Assembly: GCA_050084985.1 (NCBI GenBank)
Contig: JBITNC010000001.1
Coordinates: 136,772,001 to 136,836,000, forward strand
Direction: 5' to 3'
Source of the DNA: Nageia nagi
Lineage: Eukaryota > Pinophyta
DNA length: 64,000 nucleotides
Made by a program: the position numbers and the translations under genes. The first letter of the stretch is position 1. Every line of letters begins with the position of its first letter. Shown piece by piece: positions 36,201 to 47,485 of the stretch. Under the pieces are notes generated by a model. That model searched no databases. It worked only from the letters and a program-made list of their open reading frames with translations, and was not told the DNA's origin.

Positions 36201-36741
36201 TGTCAACCTCTATGAAAGTACTATTGACCCCATGGAGAAGTTAGCAAAGAGGGTAAATAAAAAGCTGGGTGAGATTTCCAACGAGAAGCTTCAAGCCCTA
36301 AATGTGGGAAATAGAGTTGAGTTAATCTCAATGATTGACTACCCAGTCCACGGGAAATGGGTGTGCCAAGAAATAAAAAATAATTTAATCAAGAAGTTGT
36401 AAGGGGTAGAAACCCAAAAAGCTAAGATAAGGGAATTATCTAAGGCTGGATTTCTAGGATTGTGGAAGGAGGATAGTTCACCCATCTCTGAGGCTGAATT
36501 TTTGAAACACATTCAGGAAGATAGTCAAAAGGCGGAGGATATAGATTTATTACTGACTTCTTTTGATGAGTCAAATTTGTTTGAATTTTTTGACCAATGT
36601 GCCAATAAAGGAGTGGTCCTGCAGCGGCTATTGCATAAATATGGGCAAATCTCCTATGAAATTTTGAACAACATAGCTCTAGCCCAATCAAGAATAAAAG
36701 ACTTCTCTGAAAGACATGAAAGTTGGGGTAAGGTTGTGTAA
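33262..36741 (+). pseudogene. Extra 3' reading frame of about 1,160 codons, function unknown
   Basis: After the integrase a + strand frame starts with ATG at 33262 and, apart from a shifted stretch around 33870-34450, keeps one frame to the TAA-less end near 36741, broken mainly by TAG. Its parts in order: a globular N-terminal region with hydrophobic segments such as LLSMLLITV and, in the shifted frame, SYLIWLFIHQN; an acidic region near 34790-34960; a basic KKGKVYTTKRK...PKKRK patch (about 34995-35070) resembling nuclear signals; a Pro/Ser/Thr-rich linker (35080-35430); and Lys/Glu/Gln/Leu-rich likely coiled-coil helices (35510-36720). The N-terminal half loosely recalls PMD-type proteins, but I would not assign it. 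It is not an envelope-like frame: no signal peptide or fusion protein pattern is seen. Confidence 0.75.
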
Positions 36742-36853
36742 TTTTTAGGGGTTCAGAGTTGAGATAACAAATTTCATTTTGGTATTATTTTTCAGACTGA
36801 GTTCAAAATTCCTCTTTGATAAAGGCAAAATTTTCCCCCAGAAGTCACCATAA

Positions 36854-37929
36854 TGTATATCTATACATAATAAATTCTTTAATAAAGCCCCAGTGTACTT
36901 TACTTTCAATCATGAGTTCATTTTAAGATCCCTGAGAGTTTTTTTGAAGCAAATAAAGCATGCCAAAGTGAAATGATGACATCACAGAAGAAAGGATAGT
37001 CACAGTTTTGGTAAAGACCGGGTTCCAAAGATGGTGAGGTCAGCAAGGGGTAATTGAAAAGCTAGATTCAGTGAATAAAGTGCATCAGAGTGAAATGATG
37101 ACATCACAAAAGAAAGGATAATAGTAGTTTTGGAAAAGACTAAGTTTTGAAGGAAGTGAGGTCAGCAAGAGATAATTGAAGAGCTGGAGTCCATAAATTA
37201 AGTGTTCCATAAGTAAAGTGTTCTAGAATAAAATGATGACATCATGGAGGAAAAGATAGTCACATTTTTGGCAAGAAATAGATCCTACAGGAGGTGATAC
37301 CTGTGAAAGGTAGAATCTTAGTTTTGAGAAGATGTTACCTTCCATGACCTTCTTAGTTTTGTAACATTTGGACAAGTGGCATATATAGATGATGATAGTT
37401 AGAATAAAGTGAAGAGAGTTCGAAAGCCCTAGTTTTGCTCTTTACATTTATTCTCTAATATTGACAATTTTTATCAGTAATATGATATCATCTTGACCTT
37501 TCTTGTCTAGCACTTGTAATTGTTACCCTTAATTAGGTTACATTGTGGTAGCTTGGCATATTTCCTAGATGATAATTAGAAGTTGTTAGCATAACTGTGT
37601 CTGCATACATGGTAGAGTAAAGTTGGGAAACTACTAGAGAGTGAGAGCTTGTACTATAGCTACTACACTAGATTCAGGCCAAGGTTTCACACCTTGTGAA
37701 AGCCCGTGCTAAACTAGTGATTCACCTTTATTTTCTCTCTTGTTACCCTAAGCCCTTTGCTTAAATTCTTCGCACTCTACTCCTTTTATTTTCTTTCCTG
37801 TTACTTCTCTTATACCCAATAGATAAGGAATCGACCTTCTTCGGAGATCAGACTATCACCATAGTTTCTTCTTGATTTACTTTGGCTGAGATTGTTCATG
37901 GTGCATATATTACACAATCCTAATCAACA
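36854..37929 (+). repeat. 3' LTR of the inner Tat-like element
   Basis: Starts TGTATATCTATACATAA and ends CCTAATCAACA. About 87 bp shorter than the 5' LTR because bases corresponding to about 26207-26300 are missing after GATAGTTAGAA (37396). Three TGACATCA sites lie at 36977, 37099 and 37237. Confidence 0.95.
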
Positions 37930-37934
37930 CTTAC
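37930..37934 (+). other. Target-site duplication CTTAC, right copy
   Basis: CTTAC directly follows the 3' LTR and equals 25665-25669. The outer element's protease resumes here. Confidence 0.93.
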
Positions 37935-38270
37935 CTTAGTGGATCACATCATTGAAAAGTTTAGAGTGAGACTATAGAGTTATATAATGAGGGAGAACTT
38001 CATGTTTATCCATTGAAGGGACATACCAATATTATTCTAGGATTGAGTGGCTATTTGAATTGGGTGACATTCACACCAACTATTAGAAACTCACCATGAG
38101 TTTTGAGATTGATGGGAAGACCTATACATTGCATGAGATTTAAGATGATTTTCCATAGGTGGATAACAAATGGCTAGAGGTGATTGAATGGTTCCAAAGG
38201 AAGGAGGAAGAAGAAAATGGGATCACATTGGATACAAAGGAGTTCAAGCATGAGGAAAGAAGTAATGAAG
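37935..38270 (+). pseudogene. Protease of the outer gypsy element, second part
   Basis: Reads GELHVYPLKGHTNIILGLSG and, after more residues, WVTFTPTIRNSP, then GRPIHCMRF. This follows the gypsy protease pattern 'PLxxxDxVLGxxWLxxLGP..W..xxxSxxFxxxGK'. It completes the part at 25500-25669. An RK-rich stretch (GSKGRRKKKMG) leads into the 30-bp repeat. Confidence 0.65.
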
Positions 38271-38281
38271 AGCTCCCATAC

Positions 38282-38835
38282 CCCATGTTGCACATCAAGT
38301 AGATTGAATACCTTACATGGAGCTTGGAAGGTCTCTCACATACCATGTTGGAGCTTGGGGAGGTTAGATGGTGCACATTTAGATTGGAGGACCTCTTGCA
38401 TCTCACATTGGGCTTTGAGAAGGCGAGATATCTCATGTTGAGCCTTAAGGAGGATTACCACCTAATGTTGGACTTGAGGGATTTTCTACCCCTCATGTGG
38501 AATATTGGGAAGACTTGGAGCTAGACATTAGGCTTGGAGGAGCTATTGCATCCCATATAGGAATCAAGGACACATATACACATTGCATGGGAGATTGAAG
38601 GATTCTTGTGCATGATGGTGACCATGGATGAGTTTGTACACTTCATTATGGGATTGATGAGGCTTAAGCACCCAATAATTAGGTTTATGGAGTGTTTTCT
38701 TCCCATGTTGAGCTTGGGAAGGCATGGCAACTTACCATTAGGCTAGAAGGCAACTTAGCACCCCATGTTGAAGGATAGAAAAGTTTTGAACTTCACATTT
38801 GCAATTGGGAGAGTTTGGGACCCCAATTGAGCTTG
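38282..38835 (+). repeat. 30-bp (10-residue) tandem repeat, about 18 units
   Basis: In one frame the sequence divides into ten-codon units such as TMLELGEVRW, CTFRLEDLLH, LTLGFEKARY, LMLSLKEDYH, LMLDLRDFLP. DNA units resemble CTCATGTTGAGCTTGGGGAG plus ten variable bases. The period of exactly 30 bp holds for some 18 units despite strong divergence and several stops. A regular aliphatic-acidic pattern is conserved, suggesting that the repeat was once translated. It occupies the place where RT and integrase would be. Confidence 0.85.
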
Positions 38836-39189
38836 GGGAAGGCCTAGCCTCAGGTAAAGAGCAAAGGATCCATCTATTTATACTCATATGTGATTTACTT
38901 GAGGTTTTACAAGTACATTATCTCAAAGACTTCCATATGCATATGCTCCCATGTAATATAGCACCTGATGAGGAGTGATAGAAACAATATATCAAGATTT
39001 TTGCATGCATTGGACACATGATGATGCAACTTCAATATTTCACATAGGGCCTTCTTCATGGAGGGGACATATTGAAGTTACATTCCACTATAGTAGATTG
39101 CAGTCAACAAGGTTGAAGGATTCTTGAAAGACAATATATTGTAACATTGTATGATTACTTGAGGGTAGGTAATATAAGATAAAAGGATT

Positions 39190-40380
39190 TGTGACATCCC
39201 TCTTGCATTATTGTACTTAGTTTTGGAATCCAACATATTCTACCTTTGTATTATATTTAATTATTTAATTATGCTTTTAAGTTAGTACTTGGGATAGAAG
39301 ACTTAATGGATCATTAGACCCCACTATGAGCCCCAAGTGGGACATCTACCTCCCAAGTGTATATTAGAGTATTTTAATGTACTTGGAGATCCTAATGCAT
39401 GATGGGAATCCTAAGATCTATTTAGTACTTAGTGGATAGATGAGCACTTAATGGCCCTAACAATGATATTGGGAGCACTTGTACATATGCTTTAGCCTTA
39501 GGGAGACTTATAGACCCTCATGTTTGCCTATGAAACCCACATTATCCCCCTAGATGCCCATGAATGCCTCCTAGACCTATGCATACTTTCTTAGACCCAC
39601 ATAGAGCATAAGGGAGGCTAAAATATCCATGTTGAGCCTGAATTGACTCCTAGGTTCCAACATTGGTGTATGAGGGATTGGGTGATGACATTGAGGTGAG
39701 ATCTAGATCCAAGAAAGCTATATTAGCTCTTAAATCCTTATTGATGTATATACATATTATTGATAATACACTTACCATATAGAGGATAGAATTCTTAGCA
39801 CAATGCTAAGCAAGATCCCTAGGTGCATCATCTAGGAGGATCAGTAGGTTGAGGGATCCTATTAATCTATGACTTTGGTGTAGCACCCTATCCCTTTCAA
39901 TGGTATTACAAGGTTAATATTCTACCTTTAGTGGTTTGTAGGGTTTAAGATGGCTCCTTCAGTGGAGAGGATTCAAATTTTGAGGGAGCAAGACTACCCC
40001 ACATATTATCCATCTATACAATAGTGAGCGACATACATTTTGCCCTATTTGGCTACTAGGAGGTCAACATCCAACCCTAGGGGCTTAATATTATATTATT
40101 TCTTATTGATTATTTTCTATATAGTAATTGGACATATGGATCTCAATATTTATCTTGTGTATGCTTTTATATTGCAACATTATGGTGTATTTCCTATTTC
40201 TTACATGTTATAGCTAGATGTTGGTATTGTGAGGTTATGCATATTGATATCTACTAGTTTTGGCCAAATGTTGGTATTATTGTATTATTGAGGATTAATT
40301 TGAATGCCCTAGGTTGGATGTTGGAGCATACTTATGTATATTTGATTAAATTGTACTAAAATTGTATTTAGGGTTTTGTA
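39190..40380 (+). repeat. 3' LTR of the outer gypsy element
   Basis: Pairs with 22648-23833. It ends TTTTGTA at 40380, where the 5' copy has TTTTACA. LINE reverse transcriptase resumes at 40381. Confidence 0.92.
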
Positions 40381-42640
40381 TTTTTTCAAACACAATTTTG
40401 CAATTATGGGGAAAGAGGTAAGTGAAATAGTGAAGGACTCCTTCAAGAATAATAATCTACTAAAGGAGTGGAATAATACTTTTCTAGCACTGATACCTAA
40501 GACTCATAATGCTAAGGGAATTAAGCATTATAGGTCGATAAGCTTGTACAATGTGACTTATAATATTATTACCAAAATCATGGTGGAAATAATTAAATCA
40601 TTACTACTAGAGCTAATATCGTATGAATACGATGGCTTTGTGCAAAAATGGAAAATTACTAATGGAATTATTATGCTACATGAAACTCTTCACTCACTCA
40701 ATGTCAAAAAGGAAGAAATAATGTTGGTAAAATGGAACATGGAGAAAGCTTAAGATAAGGTGGATTGGGAATTTTTTATGAGGGTCCTTGAAAGGTTTAG
40801 CTTTAGATATAAATTTAGTAATTAGGTTTATCAGTGTATCTCTACATGTAAATTTTTTATATTAGTGAATGGAGAGCTTCTGTGATTTTTCAAATCAGAA
40901 AGGAGAATTAGACAAGGGGATTCCCTTTTTTCTTATTTATTCATCATTATGGCAAAGACTCTTATAAGGTCTCTAAATGAGGCTCAAAGGAGAGAAGAGC
41001 TAATAGGGATTAACCCAACTAGATTAGGAAGGCCTTATACTCATCACCAAGTTGTGGATGAGCCTATTTTAATAGACCTAGCTAAGAAGAGTGAAGCTAG
41101 AAATTTAAAGAAAGTATTTTCTATATACGAGAGAGCTTCACAACAAAATGTAGACCTCCAAAAAGCTAAAGTCTTTGTGCCTAAATCCTCTTTGAAGAGA
41201 AAGAAAAGATTGGAAAATAATCTTGGGTGTCATATCAATAATCTACCTACAACCTACTTAGGGATACCCTTATTTTGTTGTAAAATTAAGGAAACATATT
41301 AGGATATTCTAATTGATAAGATACAGAGTAAGCTTTTAGGATGGAAGAATAATACTTTGAGCTATGCATGTATGCTAAGCTTGATCAAATATAAATTACA
41401 AAGTATGCCAATTTACTTTGTCGTAGTGTTTAAGATCCCTATATTAGTGGTGAGTAAAATTAATAAACTTTGTGAAGACATTTTATGGGAAGGGGGAGAA
41501 GAAATTTAATTTGGTGTCTTGGGATATAATATGCTATGAAAAAGCAAAGGGGTATTGGGTTTTAAAAGAACAAAATGGCTAAGTGCAACTTTAAGAGAGA
41601 AGATGGCATGGAGGTTAATTTATGAAAAGGAAATAGACTAGATAAGAATTTGTAAAGCTAAATACTTACAAAAATATAACAATTTTATGAGGATAGAGAA
41701 TTCACCTATAGGGTCACCATTTTGGAATGGACTGAAACAAGTTCAAGGATTATTAAATAGATTCCTCAGATGGAACATAGGAAATGGGTAGGATACATTC
41801 TTTTGGGAGGACTCATGTTTGAGGACATAACCTCTAGTATGCTACAATAAGCTTAGGAAGGCTACAAAGTAGGTGATTAGAAATTAGGGTGATAAGATAA
41901 CATATTGTTAGGATATAGATAGTCAACTCTAAAATATAAGAAAAGAAAATAAAAAGAATATTGAGGAGGTTATAAAAGAGGCAAGGAAAGAACTAAAGAG
42001 TAAAGATATAAAAGGCTCAAATACTAGGGATGTTCCTCAATGGATATTGTCAAAGGATAGGATGTTCAATGTAAAGGATGCTTCTAATCTTCTCCAAGAA
42101 AATGATAAGAAAGAGAAGGAGAGGGTGTGTAGGTATGTTTGGGAGGATAAGCTCATCCCTAAAATTACTTTCTTTAGGTGGAACCTTTCCCATAACAAAA
42201 TCATTACATTGGATAAGCTTCAAAGGAGGGGATTCCAGGGATCAGGCATATGCCCTCTTTGTAAGAGTCATGAGGAGACTAGTGTTCATCTATTTATACA
42301 TTGTGAATTCTCAAGGAAGATCTAAAGGATAGTGACTAAAGGGTTGAAGTATAATTGGGGGGATTAGAACATAATTCTTGAGATGATAATAAGTTGGGTT
42401 GAATTGATAAAATGAAAATGGGAGGGGATTATTAGAAATATTATTCATGCCCATTATCAATGGAAAATATGGAAGGAACATAATACAATGATCTTTGATC
42501 ATAGGGAGAGTGAAGTGAATATGATTATAAAATTAATACTACTAAGAGCCAATGAAAACATTATAGCCCATATGAACAATGTAAAAGGTGGTGAATCCAT
42601 CTTGGAAAGGATTTAAACTTTAAAAAGGTAAAGAGGAGGT
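40381..42640 (+). pseudogene. 3' part of the LINE: reverse transcriptase and zf-RVT
   Basis: A single frame from 40376 to 42325 is broken only by stops. It reads LLKEWNNTFLALIPKTHNAK and GIKHYRSISLYNVTYNIITK (RT palm start), then RRIRQGDSLFSYLFIIMAKT, and SKLLGWKNNTLSYACMLSLI in the C-terminal part. The domain ends with a zinc-binding CPLCKSHEETSVHLFIHC (about 42251-42304) typical of plant L1-type LINEs. The usual F/Y-A-D-D active site is V-V-D-E (near 41050), so the second catalytic Asp is lost. Together with 21968-22647 this is one 5'-truncated LINE split by the outer LTR element. No poly(A) tail could be located. Confidence 0.9.
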
Positions 42641-43184
42641 GATCCCTACTACTTATAAGCATAATAGGGAAGTATTAATGATTTTTAGTGTGCTACTCAA
42701 GTGAAAGAACTTTGCTGAGAAGATGAGTGAGGTGGAAATAAAGTAAAAGTGAGATTGTGTGGGAATCATCACTACTAGAAATCCATCCCAGTCTTAGGTG
42801 GGTCCTTTCTCTTGTAAGTCTTTATGGGTCCCTACTTCTCTCCTATACCTTGATTGGCTCTCTCAACCTCATGTGTCCTTATCCTTAGCTCAACCCTTGA
42901 TGAATATCTGACTAGGCCCTAATATTTTGATAAAAAAGATTCATCATTTTCCTCATGTGCCCTCATTGACCATCAATCCTAATCCTTAGAGAGTCTTTTG
43001 TACTTTTTTCCTCTAATAACCCTTCCTACTTACTACTAACACCATAAATTGCTCCATCTCCCCTAAGAGCTTCTTCCACCACCCTGACACCTTTATTTTT
43101 TCCTTTTCCTCTCCTTCTTAGGTCTCTTGGATCACCCTTTCTCATAGTCCTTTGGTGCTATTTATAAAGAGCTATATCATAAAC
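42640..43184. other. Intergenic, nothing recognised
   Basis: T/C-rich sequence without coding signal or repeat match. It may include the LINE 3' untranslated part. TAAAC at 43180-43184 is the left target duplication of the next element. Confidence 0.5.
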
Positions 43185-44977
43185 CGATCCACAATTCTCT
43201 CAAAGAATCTAAATACTACACACTCAATTTAATCAAGTGCTTGAAATAAAAGGATTAATTAGATAGAAATTCCAATCTTTAATTGTGAATTACTCAATAA
43301 TCAAGAATTTTAAGAAAGCAAGAAATGGAAAAAAATAAACACCGCAGACACAATACAAGAGACAAATATTTTACCTTGGTTTGATACTCCCGCTTACATC
43401 CAACAAATGCTCTCTGTAATTAATGATGGGTGTTACAAAATGGCCGCTCAGGCTCTTCACTCCTCACTCCTCTCTCTTTACAAACTCAAAATGGACTTAC
43501 AAACACGCTCTTGCAATCTCCTTACAGCTCACAGCAAGTCTCCGCAAATCATGTATGCTCTCACAAAAATCTTCAAATTTTAATTCACCTTTTCTTCGAA
43601 ATTTTGCTCTTTTAAAAAATATGATCCCAATCACGTATCAAACAACAAATAGTATTTTAAGATACCCATTTTATTGTTTTAACAATAACTCCATTTTAAA
43701 GCTTATACTATTAAACTCAACTCCTTGAATTTACCTCCGAAACTAAAAATATTCACCTTCTGGATTGTACAGGTTTAGAAATGATCTTCAGCCAAGTAAT
43801 AGGCCTAACAACCAATAAAAATTAAAACCGAACCTTTAAAAATATTAAAATCCATGCAAACCACTTAAAATGGACGGATCCACTAAGAGATTGCCACTTG
43901 GTGGCATGCTATGGTCGGTCAAGTAAGGTTGACCAGCGCTTTATTGGAAGTCCTGGTGTTTTTTTAAATGAAACGCTTGATGGTGTTTCCAAGGTAGCAG
44001 GCGATCGGTCAAGGTGCAACTGGCAAAGTTTGATGGTGGACGATGATTTGTCGGGTGGTTTTGCGGCTCCTCAGATGGTTTGGCAACTTGTCAGACTACC
44101 TTCCCAAGGTGGCTCCTTCACCTTAACATCTTACATTAGCGTTGTTGGATTCTCACTTTTCCAGATTGCATCAACTTCACACGATGAGCCCCCTTCATTC
44201 ACTGTTCCCTGACGAACTCTTCCACGCTGAAAACTCCAAAACACTTCAACAGATCAAAGGTTTCAAGCCATCCTTGCTTTAGCCATGAATTACACATCCT
44301 CCATGTTGCAGCTCATGAAACTGCATCTGCATTGTACACCTTATCAAATAATTGACAGGCCTACTGTATGTTCTCAAACTTAATATACATGTCTATCAGG
44401 GAACTACAACCACAACATTTGATGCAAAGCATTTTAAGCTACTCGTTGACGGACATCCACGCCCGCTTCTAGAGCTCCCTGGCAACATATGCTTATAAAT
44501 GCTGGCAAGGTTGTAGAGTGTATATTTACTCTTGATGATTACATCTACTTAATATTAATACAAGCCTTTTTAGAAAAACTAATCTGTGCATATCCTAAGA
44601 TTAATGTCGTCCGTGAAACTGTATCTGCATTTGCATCTATAAAACCATCCCCACACCTTCTCTTCACTTCCACGTTTTGCATACAATCTTCATGGTATGC
44701 ACAGCCATAGCATTCACTAATTAAATTACTAATTGATGGGTGTTCATACCTTCGCGTAGAGCTCTCATGGTCGCTAAACATAATTTTAATATTCAAACTT
44801 ATTATCTTTAGCCTTTTCAAATATTAAAAAATACTAATAATACTTCAAAATTGCAAATGCAATAGGAGTTGGATTTTTGATCTGAAAGAGGCATCAGAAA
44901 GCTAAAGTTTAACCAAACAAAATGATCATGATAAACATGCTATTTCTAGACATAAAAGAGATCTAAATTTCGGATCA
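43185..44977 (-). repeat. 3' LTR of the gag-protease element
   Basis: About 1.79 kb. On the + strand it begins CGATCCACAATTCTCTCAAA (original TG now CG) and ends TTTCGGATCA. It matches 46637-47047 and 54025-54981, for example GGATTCTCACTTTTCCAGA against GGATTCTCACTTTCCCAGA. It includes about 550 bp (about 43430-43970) absent from the other LTR. Confidence 0.88.
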
Positions 44978-45018
44978 TACCTTCCAATGAAGAATAAGCT
45001 TTCATCCCCAAAGTGCTT

Positions 45019-45980
45019 TTACACCTTAATCACCATTATTGCAAGAGCATTATTGATTCCATTGCTACTCAAAAATGAGACGAGGATTCTCTCCTCGTAC
45101 AAGCTTCGGATGCCAAATATTTTTTCTACCACCTTTGACCCTGGAACCTCCATATCCTTCTTCCCAGTATTTGATTCAGCTGCTTCTTTCCTCATAACTC
45201 GAGGACTTGAAAACACACAACTCAAGGTCTCATCATGGGATTTCTTTACCAAGAATCCACATAGTAATCCAAACAACATACAAAGAGTTGGAACTGCAAG
45301 CATTGTACTATGATACATGCCAAAGAATATACCAAACTCATAATTACTAATTGTTGAAAATTGACAATGAATCCAAGATAAGTTATTACCTCTCGTTCTT
45401 GGGACCTCCTTGATTCTCTGAGAAATAAGACCCCTCAACATAGACTTCTTACTTTGGATCTTATGGGAATTTACCTTAAAACAAACTCTATACTTCATGA
45501 AGTGATATTTGTTCATATGATGGTAGAAAATTGCATCTCGCTTATACAAGTAAGGACTTCCAAGAATGATGAGTTGGAAGTTTGTGGGTAACACATCCAT
45601 TATCATTTCATTAATAGAATTCACATTGATGCCAAATTTGATTTGGTACTACTATGTAATCAGAAACTCTCCAACACTACCTCCTAAATCATAAGGCTTT
45701 GGATGCTCCATCACCTCTAAACCCAACTCTATCACTAGGTCCTCTGTAATCAAATTAGACTGTGATCCAGGATTCTTGTCTTTTTCATTTGCAATTTTAG
45801 AAAAAATAACTCTTCTTCTTTCTTAAAAGAAAATGGATCTCTCACTCCCATGAGTGTCAACTTCCTGGCACTCTTACTATCATCATCAGATAGTCTCAAA
45901 TGCACCTCAATTATCCTTTGTTGAATGCTACAATAAGCTTTGGATACATGACCTGACCACACTGTGCACAAACCACTTTC
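45019..45980 (-). pseudogene. Aspartic protease and C-terminal membrane segment
   Basis: Reading down the - strand, PGSQSNLITEDLVIELGLEV (near 45740) is the protease active-site region, with the Asp before P/TG lost. QIKFGINVNSINEMIMDVLP then LIILGSPYLYKRDAIFYHHM match retroviral-type protease endings in plant gypsy-like elements. The open frame 45019-45624 continues past the protease to a hydrophobic stretch STMLAVPTLCMLFGLLCGFL (about 45240-45310) and a Lys/Glu-rich tail. The hydrophobic stretch could be a membrane segment. This tail is not typical of protease and its role is unknown. Confidence 0.7.
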
Positions 45981-46558
45981 ATAAAATCTGGTCCCTTTCT
46001 TGATGACTCTCTAGGTTTGAAAGTCTTCTTCTCTTTGAGATAGAACACACTTGATTCTTGAAGGTCATATGGCATTGGAGATGAAAATGATGATGTAGAA
46101 GGCGAAGTAGGTCTAATAGATTTTCCCCTTATATAGGAAACTTGACCAACAAATCTACATGAATATTCCATTGAAGGAACCAATGAAAATTTAGGAGTCT
46201 CTACTGCCTCATTCACACCATGTGTTTTCTTGGATTCTTTACACCATTGCCTATAACACATCCAATAGTTTCCCTTTCAATATCCTTCCTTGTTATAGAA
46301 TTCATACACCTTATGCAAAAGGGGTTTCATAATTGAAACGCAATGAATTAGAGATGAAGTCTCCATATAATCCATAATACTCTTCCCTCTAGAAGAATCC
46401 TCCATCTCTCTGGGTGAAATTGATGCAACTTGCTCATTCAGAATAGATTGTTGAATTTGAGCCTCTATCTCCAAAGACATAGCCCCTTGTGTTCCTAGCA
46501 TGAATCTGCTTTGCAACTCTTCAACAACTTCGATCAAGTCTATTGCTTGATTTTCCAA
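45911..46558 (-). pseudogene. Gag with zinc knuckle
   Basis: The first frame (46277-46558) begins MENQAIDLIEVVEELQSRFM and is helical. The next (45911-46261) is Ser/Pro-rich and ends in CAQCGQV. With a one-base shift this continues as GHVSKAYCS, giving a CxxC-x-x-x-GH-x4-C knuckle. Upstream lies the primer site at 46623. The ATG at 46558 is 65 bases from the primer site, a plausible gag start. Confidence 0.65.
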
Positions 46559-46622
46559 ATAGGTAATATGAGCATTTTCATCAATAAAATTTATTGCACA
46601 AATTCAATTCCCAACACAAATT

Positions 46623-46634
46623 GCTCTAATACCA
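46623..46634 (-). other. Primer-binding site, tRNA-iMet type, one mismatch
   Basis: GCTCTAATACCA on the + strand is TGGTATTAGAGC on the - strand, one C-to-T from the standard tRNA-iMet complement, two bases from the 5' LTR. Confidence 0.88.
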
Positions 46635-47039
46635 CTTGATCTGTAATTCTCTCAAAGAATTTAGATAATACACACTCAACAATTTAATCAAGTGCTTGAA
46701 ATAAAAAGATTAATTAGACAATAATTCCAATTTTTAATTGTGAATTGCTCAATAATCAAAAATTATAAGAAAGTAGAAAATGGAGGAAAATAAACACCAC
46801 ACTCACAATACAAGAGACAAATATTTTACCCTAGTTGTGCACTCCCGCCTACATTCAGCAAATGCTCTTTACAATTAATGATGGTGTATCCAAGGTAGCA
46901 TGTGATCGGTCAAAGCGTGGCTGGCAAAGTCAGATGGTGGACGGTGGCTTGTCAGGTAGTTGGGCGGTTTGTCGGACCACCTTCCCAAGGTGTATCCTTC
47001 ACCTTAGCATCTTACATTGATGTTGTTAGATCCACACGA

Positions 47040-47047
47040 AACCCTCC
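47040..47047 (+). other. hAT target-site duplication, left copy (AACCCTCC)
   Basis: Compared with ACCCCTCC at 54025-54032: seven of eight bases agree. Eight bases is the hAT duplication length. Confidence 0.8.
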
Positions 47048-47306
47048 CAGGGATCAAATTTGAAGCCTTCAATGGCCTTCAAAAGCATTTTTACCCTTCA
47101 AATAAGGATGATTAAAAAATCAACTGTAAAAAAAAAAGCAACTATTTAAATTTGCCCTTCATCATTTAAGGATGACATTAAATTCAAAATTTCAAAAGAA
47201 GGGTAAATTTAAAAATTACCCTTCAAAAATTAATTTTAAAATTAAAAAATATATTATATATAAATTATTAAATTTAATATATTATAAAATAAAAATTGAT
47301 ATATAA

Positions 47307-47485
47307 TTAATACCTCTCTAAAATAAAGTATTGCATATCATAGTGGACTTCAAATTTCAATATGCATGTGACTTGTGAGTGGTGCATTAATAATCAATTA
47401 ATACCTCTCTAAAAAAAAGTATTGCATGTCATAGTGGACTTCAATTTCAATGTGCATGTGAGTGGTGCATTAATAACCAATTAAT
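47307..47485. repeat. 91-bp tandem duplication inside the hAT element
   Basis: TTAATACCTCTCTAAAATAA at 47307 recurs at 47398 as TTAATACCTCTCTAAAAAAA, and the match runs on through CATAGTGGACTTCAA and GAGTGGTGCATTAATAA. Two copies with few differences. Confidence 0.85.

Larger units (their letters stand above)
25670..37929 (+). mobile_element. Nearly complete Tat-like Ty3/gypsy element with rearranged domain order
   Basis: A 12,260-bp element with LTRs at 25670-26832 and 36854-37929 and a perfect 5-bp duplication. The + strand order is gag (26981-28560), protease (28700-29110), archaeal-type RNase H (29380-29790), RT (30270-31130), RNase H (31130-31400), integrase (31700-32860) and a large extra frame (33262-36741). 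Gag is one frame from 26921 to about 28830, and protease through RT is one frame from 28834 to 31200, broken only by stops. The RNase H before RT sets it apart from the element at 5.8-14.9 kb. Confidence 0.95.
22648..40380 (+). mobile_element. Outer Ty3/gypsy-like LTR element, interrupted by an inner element
   Basis: LTRs at 22648-23833 and 39190-40380 begin TGTGACATCC and end TTTTACA/TTTTGTA. The 5-bp flank TTTTT occurs on both sides, and LINE coding sequence resumes in frame just after 40380. A degenerate tRNA-iMet primer site, gag with a zinc knuckle and a protease are visible on the + strand. In place of RT and integrase there is a 30-bp repeat (38282-38835), so the copy was probably non-autonomous. 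The 12.3-kb Tat-like element at 25670-37929 is inserted in its protease. Confidence 0.9.

Noticed and set aside
45019-45624. Host membrane protein gene on the - strand
   Set aside because: Its start is a retroviral-type protease ending and it lies between LTRs with a primer site, so it belongs to the element.
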